Part shown: piece by piece, positions 12,676 through 25,090 of the stretch
Layout: each line of letters starts with the position of its first letter
How positions within the stretch are numbered: position 1 is the first letter of the stretch
From: Pinus tabuliformis
Lineage: Eukaryota; Streptophyta; Pinopsida; Pinales; Pinaceae
Reading direction: 5' to 3'
Length of the DNA stretch: 64,000 nucleotides
Assembly: GCA_031772625.1 (NCBI GenBank)
Contig: CM062820.1
Coordinates: 319,703,599 to 319,767,598 of the forward strand
Notes under the pieces: generated by a model
Databases searched by the model: none
Seen by the model: only the letters and a program-made list of their open reading frames with translations
Told to the model about the DNA's origin: nothing
Program-made: the position numbers and the translations under genes

Positions 12676-15600
12676 TGCTGGAAACCTATTGTTTGTTTAA
12701 TCAATGAGCTAACATTTTTTTCCCATCTTTCTTCATCATTAATGGAATATTTTATTAATTTTATATAAGTTTCATCCACTTTAATGCATTTCTAAAAGGT
12801 GGGTTTGACAATGAACAAATGTTTGATTAATGTTAGAATAAAAAGTGAAAACATAAACCTTCAATAAAATCCTTCCCTGTAATGGTTCCCTTGATCTTAG
12901 CAAATTTCAATTTAGCTATGACTATAGAATATAATCTATGCTGGTATTCTTCAAGATGAACCAGTTTGTCTCCCATTCCTCTAAAACCTGGAAGTCTTTT
13001 CTGATATAGCACAGTAAACATTTTATGACACTTCTCAATGTTAGATTCTAGATTATGAAACTTATTTTCTAATTGCAACATTAAGTTTCTCTAGGTAAGT
13101 ATCCTTCTGACTTGTAGAATGGTTTCAATTCTGTGTTCAATATCATAGTCTTCAAGCTCTTCTCTTGTTTTTGAATTCAAAATTCTGATCAACGTTGCTG
13201 CATCTCTTGGTTTATGACCCAAGTATTTCTTTACTCCTGCTATTACCTCATTTGACTTCTCCAAAACTTCTTCCCGCTCAAAAATGATTTCAATTGAAGG
13301 CCATAAGTTAGTTATGCATTCATTTATATCCACCCAAATGTTCTCTTTGGCTTGTGCAAAATTTTGAGAAATAGCAAACTCATTTTCAAGGGTCTCTATT
13401 CTCTAAGTCAACCTATGGATTTTCTAAAGATCTGCTAAGTAAGCATTATTAGTTTTGATTTCTTACTTCTGAATATTGCTGAGTTGAGATTTTAGCTTTT
13501 CATTTTCTTGTCCCTTTAAGGATAAATCTCCCATAGGTTGAGCTAAATCAACTACTGAATTAATAGACTATATTTCTGCTATAATGGATGCTACAATAGA
13601 AGTTCATGTTGTCAAAGTACCTACAAGGGAAGTTGTTGCTATGGGAATAACTATTGATACATTGGCTTGTTGTTCCTTTTCCTTTAATAAGTTCTCTAAC
13701 TCAGTCTCTATCTTCTATATCTATAAATTCTGTTCAACTATCATTTTGAACATACTTTCTTTCTCTTTCTCCAATTCACCAACTTCTTTGGTTTGTGGAT
13801 CTTTTGTGATAAGGAGTTTTAGCTACTTCCTTAATGCTAGGATATCAACATTTTGCCTTCTGATAATTTCTTTAGCAACATTCACATTACTAGGATCATA
13901 TCCCAATTTAATCACCAAATCTTCTAAATATTTTACCTTGGTATCCTTAGCCAATGATGATATTTTCTCTAACTTTAACTGTGACTCAATATTGTTTAAT
14001 GAAACCTGCAACTTGGATGTTGCCATTGTTGAGATAGTAAAAAGTGGAGTAAATCATTTATGCAGCTTGCTTGTGTAAGTCAATTTGGTAAATATGATGA
14101 ATTTGTTTAGTTTCAAAAGAAAAAATTGATTTCTTGTAATCTTCTATAGTCTTAGGGAAAGGAACTTCAGGCTCCAAGAGGGCCATTTGAAACTGTTCCT
14201 TCTCAATATCCAATGTAGAAAGAAGTCTCTGTTGAGAGGTTGAAGTCTGCTTCCAAAATTTAGAATAGGTGGCAACCTTTAGTGCTTCATTTTTCCTTTT
14301 TATCTCCATGTATCTAGCAAAGATACTTGGTTATGTTGCACTTTGAGTTAGCTCTCCTATTTGAGATGTTTCTAATGGATCCTGAGAAACTGAGGATACT
14401 TGATAAATTCAGAAAATATCCTCAATCCTTGGAAAAGTTACAGCATGGGGCCCTGCTAGAACAAATGTAGTCTGTTCTTGTGAACATTGTTCTTGAAATT
14501 GTTCTTCAAGAGGATTTTGTTTCTTCTTCTTCGTGTACATTATGAACTTCGTCTCTTGAATTTATAAAAATAAAGGGGAAACACTTTCCCTTGTTCTCTT
14601 AGCCTACTTCTCTTATGGAATTGGAGTCTATGAAGTTGTTGAAATGAAAACCGAAACTTCTACTTCCTGCAATGTATTCTCCTACCACTCTTCTTTATTC
14701 ATGTATTGTTCAATTTATGTTTTGGGAGTATGTGCATAAGGAATAGTTTTTTGTTCTACTCTTAACTTAGAAATAATCCATGAGGGATCATAAGACCAAA
14801 TAAAACTTAATTTAATTTTCATTTGTTTCAAAATATGATTTTTATCCTTTGATACTGCTTTAGTACTGAAAATGAATGGCCCAATCTGTGCTTTTAACTT
14901 GAAATGAGAATTATTTTTAGCTGAAAAAAAATGCAACTCATCCATGTTCATCATCTTCCTGATATATTCTAATGAAAAAATATTGATTGGCACAAACATA
15001 GGTAGTTTATATGGAGGAAGCTCACATCCATGTACTTTGATCTCTATGTAATTCTAGTATAGATACCAATCTCCAGTCTTTTTCTTCCCACTGAGGTGAA
15101 GAATTCTTTTGATTTTAGGTGAAATCCTAGGAACAACATCACTACTTAGCGAGCATGAAACCATATATAGAAACTGATCTGTATAATCACTGAAGGAAAA
15201 TTCATTGGTGTTCTTCATTAACAAGGAAGTCCAATGAATTACAGACTGAGGATTACCGTGCTCATCTAACTTCTATAATAGAAACTCAAATTTATTTTCT
15301 TAATGAAAGATGAACAAGTATAAAAGAACTGATTAGTATTTAAAGGCTCCTTCATTAGAAAAATTCAAGAATTGATCATGGATAGCTTTTGAGAGAAATT
15401 TACTATAATTGAAGATATTTGATGGTCTTTCACCTACTGAAAACACTCATAGAAATCCTAGAATAATTTCATCAACCCATAGATTAGTTAACCTAATAAA
15501 CAAGAAACCTTTGAGACAACCTATCTAGTTATTCCTGGAAACATTAAGGAAGGATATGGAGGATTTTTTCTTGGTAATTATGCATTTTTAGTTAAAAATA

Positions 15601-16051
15601 TCTCGAAAAACTTAGCTCTTTGAGGGAAAATGAGTTTCTTCAAAATTTCCATGAGTGAATCTACTTAAAAGGGATGCATAATGGCTGAAGGTTTAACCTA
15701 AAGCATTTGGCATTTGGACTTAGGGGATATTGAAAACCAAATATCATTGTTTTGGGGAATAATGGCTCTTTGACTCAGAAATTACCTTAAATGACACAAG
15801 GCTACAAATTCTAGAAAGGAATGAGTCTAAGGGAAAATGAATTGAGGTAGGAAGGAGTCCCACATGCACAATTCATTGCTAGCATAAGAGAATATCTGTT
15901 TGGCCCAATTGTCTGGTTCATAGAGATCAAACTCACATTGGGTTTCAAAAAATTTATATTGCTGGTCAACTAATAGTAATTTGTCTAAGTCTACAACAGG
16001 GGGAAACATTGGGTTTTCTACAACTAGATTGGACTTTCCTTTAGAAGAAGC
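12676..16051 (-). pseudogene. Unrecognised coding relic inside the left giant LTR
   Basis: A ~3.4-kb stretch in the element's own direction holds successive open segments whose peptides match those at the same places in the right LTR. I see a hydrophobic N-terminal part rich in aromatic residues, a block like 'VYGCELPPYKFPKF' (seen best in the right copy), and a long Lys/Glu-rich, coiled-coil-like second half with heptad-style Leu/Ile spacing. I do not recognise a catalytic motif or zinc knuckle. As part of an LTR retroelement it is treated as a fossil. It is broken in many places. Confidence 0.6.
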
Positions 16052-16836
16052 GATGTTGCAAATGTAATTGGATGAAGGACTGTGGTTTTACCAAGTGATT
16101 GGAAGGTTCGTGCTATGACGAATGCTATTTTTCTGATGTTGTTTGTACCAAACTTGTGCATGCAACTATTAGATAGCGCAAGCAAAAGAAATGGAGGTAA
16201 AACACCTGCATTTTGTTTATTAGATAAGGATTAAACCATTTGAGGGGTAACTGTTGACAGGAGCAGGGTATTTGCTGTGGGAATAGAATGATCATATTCA
16301 AATAGTGGAAGATATAACGGTTAATTCGTGGAACGAATAGGAATTGGACAAATGGCGGAGGCAGAGTGGAAATTAATTATTTCACAGGAGCAAAGTTGAT
16401 CGATTTATGGTTTTTTTTTTGGGGGGGGGTGGATGGTAAATGGTTTTGGTGAGAGGGGATCTGAAGTGCATGTGGGGGTGACACATCGATAGCGACAATT
16501 TTTGGAATTCATCTTTTTGGACCCCCCTTTTTTTAAACGTCGGAAGTGCGAAGGGGGAGGGGGGTGTGTCCGAAATATTCCCCTAGTCATTGATTTTGTC
16601 GGGGAACATCGCGGTGGTCCACAATAGGGCGACAAATACGATAAAAGATAAAAGGACAAATCACCTTTTATAAAATATTTAATTCGTTGCTGATTAATGT
16701 TTAGACGAATTAACAACTAATTAATGATATTCAACAACATTTAGTTTTGCACACCTATTGCATGGGATTTTATTTATTTTTATTTTTTATTTTTCTATTT
16801 TTTATATCCCTTTTGTTTTTCTCTATTTTTCTCTTT

Positions 16837-17116
<280 letters not shown>

Positions 17117-17389
17117 TTTTTGTTTTCAACAAAAATAAAATGTAAAAATACAAAGTAGGTTACAACGTCGGCTTCATCTGGGGACTACTTCCCCCTGTGG
17201 GATGTAGCGAATGTACATATCCATGTGCCTTCTCTTTGATCTATGGAGTCTTTGCTGTGAAAGTCACACTTGACAACAAAATTTAAAGAAAACCGGTAGT
17301 GTGCAATGAACTATGACTATAAGCCATTTCCGTACTGAATGTCGTGTTTAAGATATTGTCCATTGACAAGAAATGAAGAGTATATTCCT

Positions 17390-18420
17390 TCGAGATTCTA
17401 ACAAATAAGTGTTATTTCACTTGACTTCTACTATGATGAATGGTCCTAACCATAGATTATAAAATTCACCATGTTTTCCTCTTTCCTCTCTTCTCGCATC
17501 CCATCTTAAAACTAAATCTCCATGCTTGAAGTCTCTTTCCCTAGCCTTTCTGTCAAATAAACCCTTCATCTTGTTCTGATATTGACGAAGCTTGTATTGA
17601 ACTTCATATTTGTCTTGATTTAACTCAATGATTTGGTTTATTCTTCTTGAGAAATCATCATGTTCCTCGCATGATTCCTATAAAAATTCATCACAAGAAA
17701 ACCTAGTTGTGTGGGAAAGATTGCCTCAGTTCCATAAGCAAGTTGGAAATGGGATTTACCAGTAGATCTCTTAGGTGATACTCTGTTAGCCCAAATTGCA
17801 TACTTGAGATTACTATCCAAATTCCTTTTATGATTTATTAGTACCTTCTTTATAACTTTGACCACACTCTTATTTGATGTTTCTGCCAATCCATTTCCTT
17901 GTGGGTAATATGGGGTAGAATTATGCAATAAAATTTGATACTTTTGGAAAAATCTATCATTTTGATACTACTAAATTCTTATGCATTATCAACGGCTATT
18001 TATTGTGGACAGCCAAATCTGGATAATATGTTTTCTTCAATGAATTTGATGATGAGAATGTTTGTTTCATTCTTGACAGGGATGACTTATACCCATTTGT
18101 CAAGTAGTCTGTAGCAGTTAAGATCCATCTGTGTTGATTACTGGATGTTGGAATTATTTCTCCTATGAAATTTAATCCCCACAGTAAGAGGGTGCTTCAA
18201 TCAATACTATAAATACTGGAAGTGTTCCTAACCTATGCTTCCAAACAAATATCTGACATGGAATACAACTTCTAACCTTTGCTCCGACTTGTGCAAACAA
18301 TTTTGGCCAATAAAACCCTACTCTTAGAATTTTATATGTTTCTGCTCTTCAAGCATAGTGTGCTCCACATATACCTTCATGAAATTGTTCTGTGACACCT
18401 TCTTTTTCATTTCTAGTTAG
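17390..18420 (-). pseudogene. Integrase region (fossil)
   Basis: The minus strand shows a zinc-binding H-C-C region (about 18,400-18,250, with 'GICGAHYA' and a C-x-x-C), a core domain, 'NSTPYYPQGNGLAETSNK' (about 17,923-17,870) and a C-terminal 'GDLVLRWDARREERGKHG' block (about 17,540-17,480). No chromodomain follows. The 3' LTR begins after a further ~220 bp containing a purine-rich tract. Confidence 0.85.
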
Positions 18421-18717
18421 ACATAAAATAATGATATTCAAGGGAAATTTCCAATACATATTGGCATTAATGACACAATATTTCATACCCTTTATTCTGA
18501 GAGTTCTATATTGATTCTTTGTGAATCCAAGAGGATACTCAAAGTAATGAAGAAAATGTATAATATCAGCATATCATTTAGATAATAGGAACTTTTCATC
18601 AATATGAAGTGGGAGAGGAATTGAATATACAATAGAAGAATGTTCTTGTGTGTTCTTCTCTTTTGAAGTTTGAGAAGGTTCTTGTATGTTCTTCTCTCCT
18701 AAAATTTAGGAAGGTTG

Positions 18718-19171
18718 TTATGTATTCTTGTCTACTGAACTTTGAGAAGGTTCTTGTGTATTACTCTCTACTAAAACTTGCATAATGGTATTGATACCCA
18801 GAACTTTACAATTTGATTCAACCAACAGCTTGGCTAAACCTTGACCTTTCACCAATTTGGTAGATTTGATATCTAAATCGAATTGTTGTATTTTATCAAT
18901 CCATCTTCCTCTTATACAATTTATATCAGGTTGTGTTAAGATAGTCTTTACAACAGAACATAGGAAGTAATATGGCAATGAAGGACATAGGTTCTGAAGA
19001 CTTTTAATTCTTGCACAAGAGCAGAGGCTTGCTTTTCAATGATATCATACTTGAACTCAACATATCTCATTACTTTTCTAAAAAAGGAAATCGGTTGGTC
19101 ATCTTCATTATCATTCTTTTGTAATAAGACATCAACTTAGGTAGTATCAGAGGCAAAAGAAAAAATGCTAA
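18718..19171 (-). pseudogene. Gypsy RNase H region (fossil)
   Basis: Segments such as 'DDQPISFF', 'VEFKYDIIEKQA' (about 19,110-19,020) and, at 18,978-18,718, 'TILTQPDINCIRGRWIDK' with 'KLVKGQGLAKLL' match the gypsy-type RNase H and its tether to integrase. This is the element's own RNase H, so the element carries two. Confidence 0.8.
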
Positions 19172-19727
19172 AAGGTTTTGAATAGCTAGGACTAGCTAAT
19201 ACTGGAGCTTCATAAATGACTTTCTTAATATGTGTAAAAGCACACCTCGCCTGCATATTCCATTTAACTTAATGATATTTCTTTAGCATATGAGTAATAT
19301 TGTTTACTATCTCACCATAATTTGGTATGAATCTTCTTAGAAAAATAATTTTTCATAGAAAAGTTTGAATTTTCTTTTTGTTTCTAGGTAAGCTTATTAC
19401 CTCAATGGCTGAGAATCTTTTTGGATCAATCACTACTCCTTCCTTTGAAATTATGTGTCTGAGTAGCTTTCCTTCCTTTTATAGAAAACACATATTTCTT
19501 TCAATTAAGGGAAATTCCATATTTCCTGCATATATCAAAAACCTTCCTCAAGTGTTTTAAATGTTTCTCTTTAGAGCTTGAAAATACAGTCAAATCATCC
19601 AAATAAATAACAAAAAATTTGTTAACCTTAGGTCCATTTCTCTTTGAAAGGTAGCTCCTGCATTGGTTAGGCCAAATGGCATTCTAGCATACATAAATGT
19701 AACCCAAGGAGTTGTAAATGTTGTTTT
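19172..19727 (-). pseudogene. Reverse transcriptase, C-terminal side (fossil, split by insertion)
   Basis: This is the far side of the RT interrupted by the nested element. The minus strand encodes 'MYARMPFGLTNAGATFQR' (about 19,690-19,635) and further RT thumb-like segments towards 19,200. It passes into the gypsy RNase H without a gap. Confidence 0.8.
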
Positions 19728-21560
19728 TGTTAGCATTATGATGCATGTGTTGTACTTGATGGAAACCCACTTGTAGTAGAACAACTCACTTGCATATGGT
19801 AACTAGATGAATCTACAGAAGAGATATCAGATGTGACAGAATGCATGACAGTTATGCAAATATGCAGGGCAGTTCAAAGGAATCAGTTCAGAAGTAATGT
19901 ATGACAGAAACTCTCTCAGATGACAGTTCACAGTGCAGTAGGTTAACAGCAAAGAATTACATATCAAACTACAAAGAATGAAGAAAGAGAGGTATACGCA
20001 GGTTCACCTTGACCAAGCTACGTATACACTGAGGTTCATTGAACACAAGTAGCGTATATGTACACACACACTTTCACAGAAGGAAAAGCACGTATATCTT
20101 GGAAAACTAAGTTTTTGGTTCGAGGTATTTGGTCCATGGTATTTTGATCCATGGTATTCGTCCAAGGTATTTGGTCCAAGGTATTGACCCTAGTTATTTG
20201 GTCCAAGGTATTTGTCCTAAGCGGTTTTGGTCCATGGTATTGAGAAAGGCCTAAAACTATATAAGGAGGAGAAGATCATTAGGCCAGGCATGCAAGTATT
20301 GAATATCTGATGAGATCCAGTATGAAGGCTATCGAGTTATGGTGCTTTGTTTAATCTGAACCAAGGATGAACCTTAGCGGTTGATGAGGGATAAGATCTA
20401 ATGATGGATTGGGACCTTAAGGCTTGAAATGAATTATGATTATATGGTTTGATCATGTATAGTCTAGATCTAAATACTGACACATGTGCTGTTCTGTAAA
20501 TGTTATGATTTGGGTATGACTGAAGTCTGGAATAGCTGCAAAAATATGAATTAATATTTATAGACATATACGCTGGTTGGATTTGATAAAAGCGTGTATA
20601 CATACCAGTTTAACACATCTAAGTAGCGTATACATTATGTAATATGATATTTGAAGTTACAAGTGGATCTGACTGTTGTTGTAGAATTCTGGGTACTGCT
20701 CTGTGTTATGGTGACTGTAGTTTGATGACAGTATACTGAATGTTCAAATTGATTGATTATGATTTGCTTCAGTGGCGATGGGCTTTCGGTGATTCAGTTA
20801 TGGCTGATTCAAATATTTATGATTGATTTTCAATGATTGCTTAATGCAGATGTATTTGATGGTTGTAGTGTAGTGGTGATTTATTTTGAGCTTCAATGTT
20901 GATAATGGGTCCAGTATGAAAATTAGATGAAACGAGGCCTTCATGTGTATTGTTGTGTACCAGGAGCATCCAATCTAAAAATTTATGAAACGTGGTCCCT
21001 AGAGGAAGAGAGAAGGTTGTAGCCTTTTGTAGGTCAATGCTTTTATACTAGTAAACAGATCGAATAGTACAAGAGATAGGGGGTTGTAGCTCCCTTCCAG
21101 TAGAAGCTGGAGAATGAGAGAAGGTAGTAACCTTCTACAGGTAGAAGCTTGCGTACTTTTATGAGTCTACACTAATACAATGTTGTAAGCATATTTTCTT
21201 ATTATTAAAAGAAGACAATGATGACAGCAGTAGGTGGTTTTCACCCACATTGGGTTTCCACCTTAAATCTTGGTGTTCATGTGTGTTTCTTATGTGTGAT
21301 GGTTCATTCTGTTATTAACTACACATGGTTACTGTTTAATGTTTAATAAAGTATTGATGCACAGATTAAAGATCAACATATGATGAATTAACTGAATCAT
21401 TAGTTTGTTGGATATACGTTTGTTTCCTTAAACACAGTTGCGTGTACACGTGGGTTACCTTCATTGAAGTAGCGTATATAAATTTGAGTATGAAAAGAAA
21501 AAGATTATTGACTTGACTAATATTGATTCCCCCCCCCCCCTCTTAGTATTATTTCCAACA
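19728..21560 (+). repeat. Nested element 5' LTR, 1833 bp
   Basis: A direct repeat of 25,091-26,883. It contains a tandem block of GGTATTTGGTCCA-like units (20,124-20,250) and ends with a C12 run (21,529-21,540) shortly before TTCCAACA. A repeated AGCGTATA motif recurs through it. Confidence 0.92.
20124..20250 (+). repeat. GGTATTTGGTCCA-type minisatellite inside LTR
   Basis: About eight degenerate units built on GGTATTTGGTCCA and GGTATTGGTCC. The same place in the 3' LTR (about 25,485-25,550) has roughly half as many units, which accounts for most of the 40-bp LTR length difference. Confidence 0.85.
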
Positions 21561-21561
21561 A

Positions 21562-21573
21562 TTGGTATCAGAG
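21562..21573 (+). other. Primer-binding site, tRNA-Met type
   Basis: TTGGTATCAGAG follows the 5' LTR after one base. It is the usual plant copia primer site, complementary to the initiator tRNA-Met 3' end. Confidence 0.9.
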
Positions 21574-21620
21574 AAGGTCTTTTGGTAGAAGCTTGATCGC
21601 TTGAAGGAGATCTGTAGAAC

Positions 21621-22870
21621 AATGGGAAAGAAGCTAAAGAAAAAATCACCTCAAAAGAAGAAGACATCTCAAAGGAACTATGAAAATGGGAGAGACGATT
21701 GGGGATTATGTGGAAACAACTCTTCACATTCAGAATCACCTCCAAATGATGATGAACAAGCAAAATAACTATCAGGTATGAATCCATTATCCTCTGGTGA
21801 TACATTTCTCTGTCCATTTGAAGATGATGAAAGTGACAACGAAACAACTGAATTTTCTCTTATGGGTGAAAGAGAAAGATATCAAATAGAGGCATAATTT
21901 AAAAGGCTCACAGATAAAATTAAAGATCAACAAGATCTATTGGGAAAAAGGGAGTATGCCTTCAAAGAAGAAGCTACCAAACTAAAAGTTCAACTAGAAG
22001 AAGGAAACAAGGTAAGGAAGCAGTACAAGGAAAAGGAAGATCAATGTCAAAAGTTGCGGGATGAAGTGACATCATTAAGAAATGAAGAAAATAAAAGGAG
22101 CACAACAATCAAGAAACTTAAAGATAGATCCAGTTACTATGAAAGTCTTGAAGGTAAGATCCTCTCTCTAAAATAAGATCTTGAATAATCAAATAAGAAG
22201 AATGAAGAACTACACCAAGCCCTTGAAGAAAAAGAGAAGGAAGTTCTCGAGTTAAGGCACCAAATGGAAGAAGGAAGAAAAGCTGAAGAGATCATGAAAA
22301 ACAATATCTTGAAAAGGAAGAGCAATATGAGGTTGAGGTAAATATCCTAAAAGGTAAATTAGAAGAAAAGGATAAGCTTTTACGATTTGAAGATAGTACT
22401 AAGATTTTGGATGATATTCTTAGTAGTCAAAGGTCTCTTGGCATCAAAACTGTTCTTGGTTTTCATGAATCTGTTGAAGGTGAATCTAGCTCACAAAGTG
22501 AGGCATGGAACTATAACGCAAAATTTGGAATTCTCAACAAGGAGATGAGAGGTCAACTCCATCAACAACCAAGGAAAGAAATTCTTCAAAGAAAATATTT
22601 TACTCCTAACTGTGGTTGGTTATTTCCTAAAATGAATAATTTCAAATGATTTATATCTCATAATCTTGGACATGTTGCAGTGAGATGCAGAAGTAGAATG
22701 GTTCAAGATCATCACACAGAAAGATCATCATCTTCTAGGTACTTTAAGGGATATTGTTTTTCTTGCAATATGTTTGGTCACAAAGCCATTGACTACTATA
22801 GAAGAAATATGAAACATGTAAGATGTTATGCATGTAACAAGTTGGGACATATAGCAAAGTAATGCAAGAG
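21621..22870 (+). pseudogene. gag-like coiled coil with two zinc knuckles (fossil)
   Basis: It opens MGKKLKKKSPQKKK, then an acidic patch and a long Lys/Glu/Gln coiled coil (21,940-22,400). It ends in two CCHC-like knuckles around 22,755-22,860, the first reading 'CFSCNMFGHKA' and the second 'CYACNKLGHIAK'. These are typical of the C-terminal half of copia gag. It is part of the nested element and broken. Confidence 0.75.
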
Positions 22871-25076
22871 AAAATTTCGGGCACCATACTAAAAGGAGAA
22901 AACATCATCACACTGAAAGATATGGAAGAAGAAGGAAGTACAATCAGAAAAATGTGCAATGACATAGTGTACAGACATGACAGACTTAGGGGAAGCTGAA
23001 AGTATGAAACTTCAATGTTCTAAATCTCATATGCAAGTTCCATGAAGACAAGTCACGTATATATGCGAGTTCGAAGCTGCATAGTCACATAGACGTAGTT
23101 TGAGAAAAATTTTGTGGGACAGTCTCAAAAAAATTGATGTGATATGGTTCAGACAATATCAATTATCTTTTATGTCATAGATGACTACAGTCTGTGGATG
23201 TTATTTAGAAGTTTTTTGATCCTCACAAGTTGTTGATAACTTGATGTATATCTGATTGATGATGATGCCTTGATACTTCTTACTAATATATGTAATGATC
23301 AGATCTGACAGTGAACAGGTGGAACAAATTCAGGGGGAGAACATGCTATGCTTCTAACAAAGCATTGTTGGCATTATGTTTAGAATTCTTTGGCACATAA
23401 TCAATGATGGTGATGCTTATGTGGCTAAACTTTTTAATTGATACATCTTGCTATGTGAAGGTTATGAGTTTCCCATGATGAAATCTCAAATGTATTCATT
23501 GGCGTTACATAATTGTTATTCAGATCAGATTTATGGATGATTATGGATGACTTTTTGATGATGTATACAGTACATATATGTTGCTTACATGGTGATATTC
23601 GTAAGGAAAAGGATAAGTACAAAGCTTGAGTACACAACTTCATTATTTATAAACCTCTCATTTCTTTTATGCTAGTGTCATCATGCCTTGAAAGATGCAT
23701 ATGTTGTAGTTATGATTCAAGATTCCTATAGTTCTCACATCATTGAGGATTGTTGTTGTTGATGGTATCAAGAAAGCTCGACAAATGACCATGCACTCAT
23801 GGTTTTCTAGATACATAATTGATGGACACACATTATGTTGGATACATGGATGATTACTTAAGTTTCATATTGATAAATATTGTTGGTTGGCGAAGAGAAT
23901 GGTGTTATTGTAGGTCGCATGAAGACATAGCTATTTGAAGGCATGGATATTCGAAGACATGGCTTACTTAGTCACATAATGATGATGAGTTCTTCCCTTA
24001 TGATGATAGGTTGATACTCACATATGTTGATTATCATGGTTGATGCTTATCAAATGTGGCATGTTCGCTAGTGATGATACATGGTTGATATATTGAAGGT
24101 TCTTGTAGAAAGATCATGCATTTCTTGAAAATGATGTTATGATCATAGATGATGACTATGGTGTTTTCACATACATATGATATGATGTGAATGATTTTGT
24201 GCTATTACTTGGAAATATGACATATGCTTAGTTGATTCATGGAAGGCTATGATAAGGCTCTTTTTACTAAGGAAACGAAGCAAGTTGATCTTGATGAGAT
24301 CAAGAAGATGAGTTGATACCTATATGCAGACATATTTTGTCATAGGTTGATGATATTTACACTGTCATATCTTGGGAACTAATGATATACAGGTTGTTAG
24401 TTTGGATGCTATTGACATATGCTTATGGAGCAGATCATACATGGTGTATGATAGTTGTTGACGACTATCATGGTCTTGTTTAGATATTTGGTCTCTGGTA
24501 TAAATGTCATGTATATAATTTGATATAAAGGACATATAAAGACCCATGATGTAATAATTTGTCTTTGTCTGTTGTAGTCTTTTGATGAGTCCCTTTTGAT
24601 CATATAATGTAGTTTGTAACCCCACTATGCATGGGAGGGATGATGTAATAATTGATGTTTTTTAGTCATGTATATCCCCACTTGGTTGGGAGGATGAGTC
24701 AGATTCAGTATACCCCACTTGGTTGGGAGATTGAATGAGTCTTTGATGATATGAAGGTCAAAGTCACTTAGTTGAGTTATAGAGTCATGTTATTCTTTTG
24801 GAAAAATATTTGCAGACTCTGCATGTGCTCAGGGGGAGCATGGATGAGATAGTACATCTCTGCATGTACAAAGGGGGGAGTTTAATCAGAGAATTCAGCA
24901 TGTGCTTAGCGGGAGCATGATCAATGTTTTTATTCAACTGTTCAGATATAAAAGTCTTCTTTTTGGTCAGCCCTTTGCCCTTGATGTCAAGGGGGGAGAG
25001 TATTTTGGTGTTGCTTGGTATCTCTAATAGTTTCTATAGCTTGTAGTTATCAACACCAACATGGTTTCCATCAAGT
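22871..25076 (+). other. Decayed interior of the nested element
   Basis: Only one scrap is recognisable: an integrase-core-like 'YVIDDYSLWMLFR' at about 23,170-23,210. The rest up to the polypurine tract (25,077-25,090) is AT-rich, full of GATGATGAT-like words, and has no recognisable domain. Several CAGGGGGAG/AAGGGGGGA words (24,830-24,990) resemble the 3' spacer of copia elements. Confidence 0.55.
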
Positions 25077-25090
25077 CCAAAGGGGGAGAT

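Noticed and set aside
21529-21540. C12 tract (and the C14 counterpart at 26,850-26,863) as a possible assembly gap or regulatory signal
   Set aside because: Present at the same place in both LTRs of the nested element, so it was there at insertion. The length difference is ordinary slippage.
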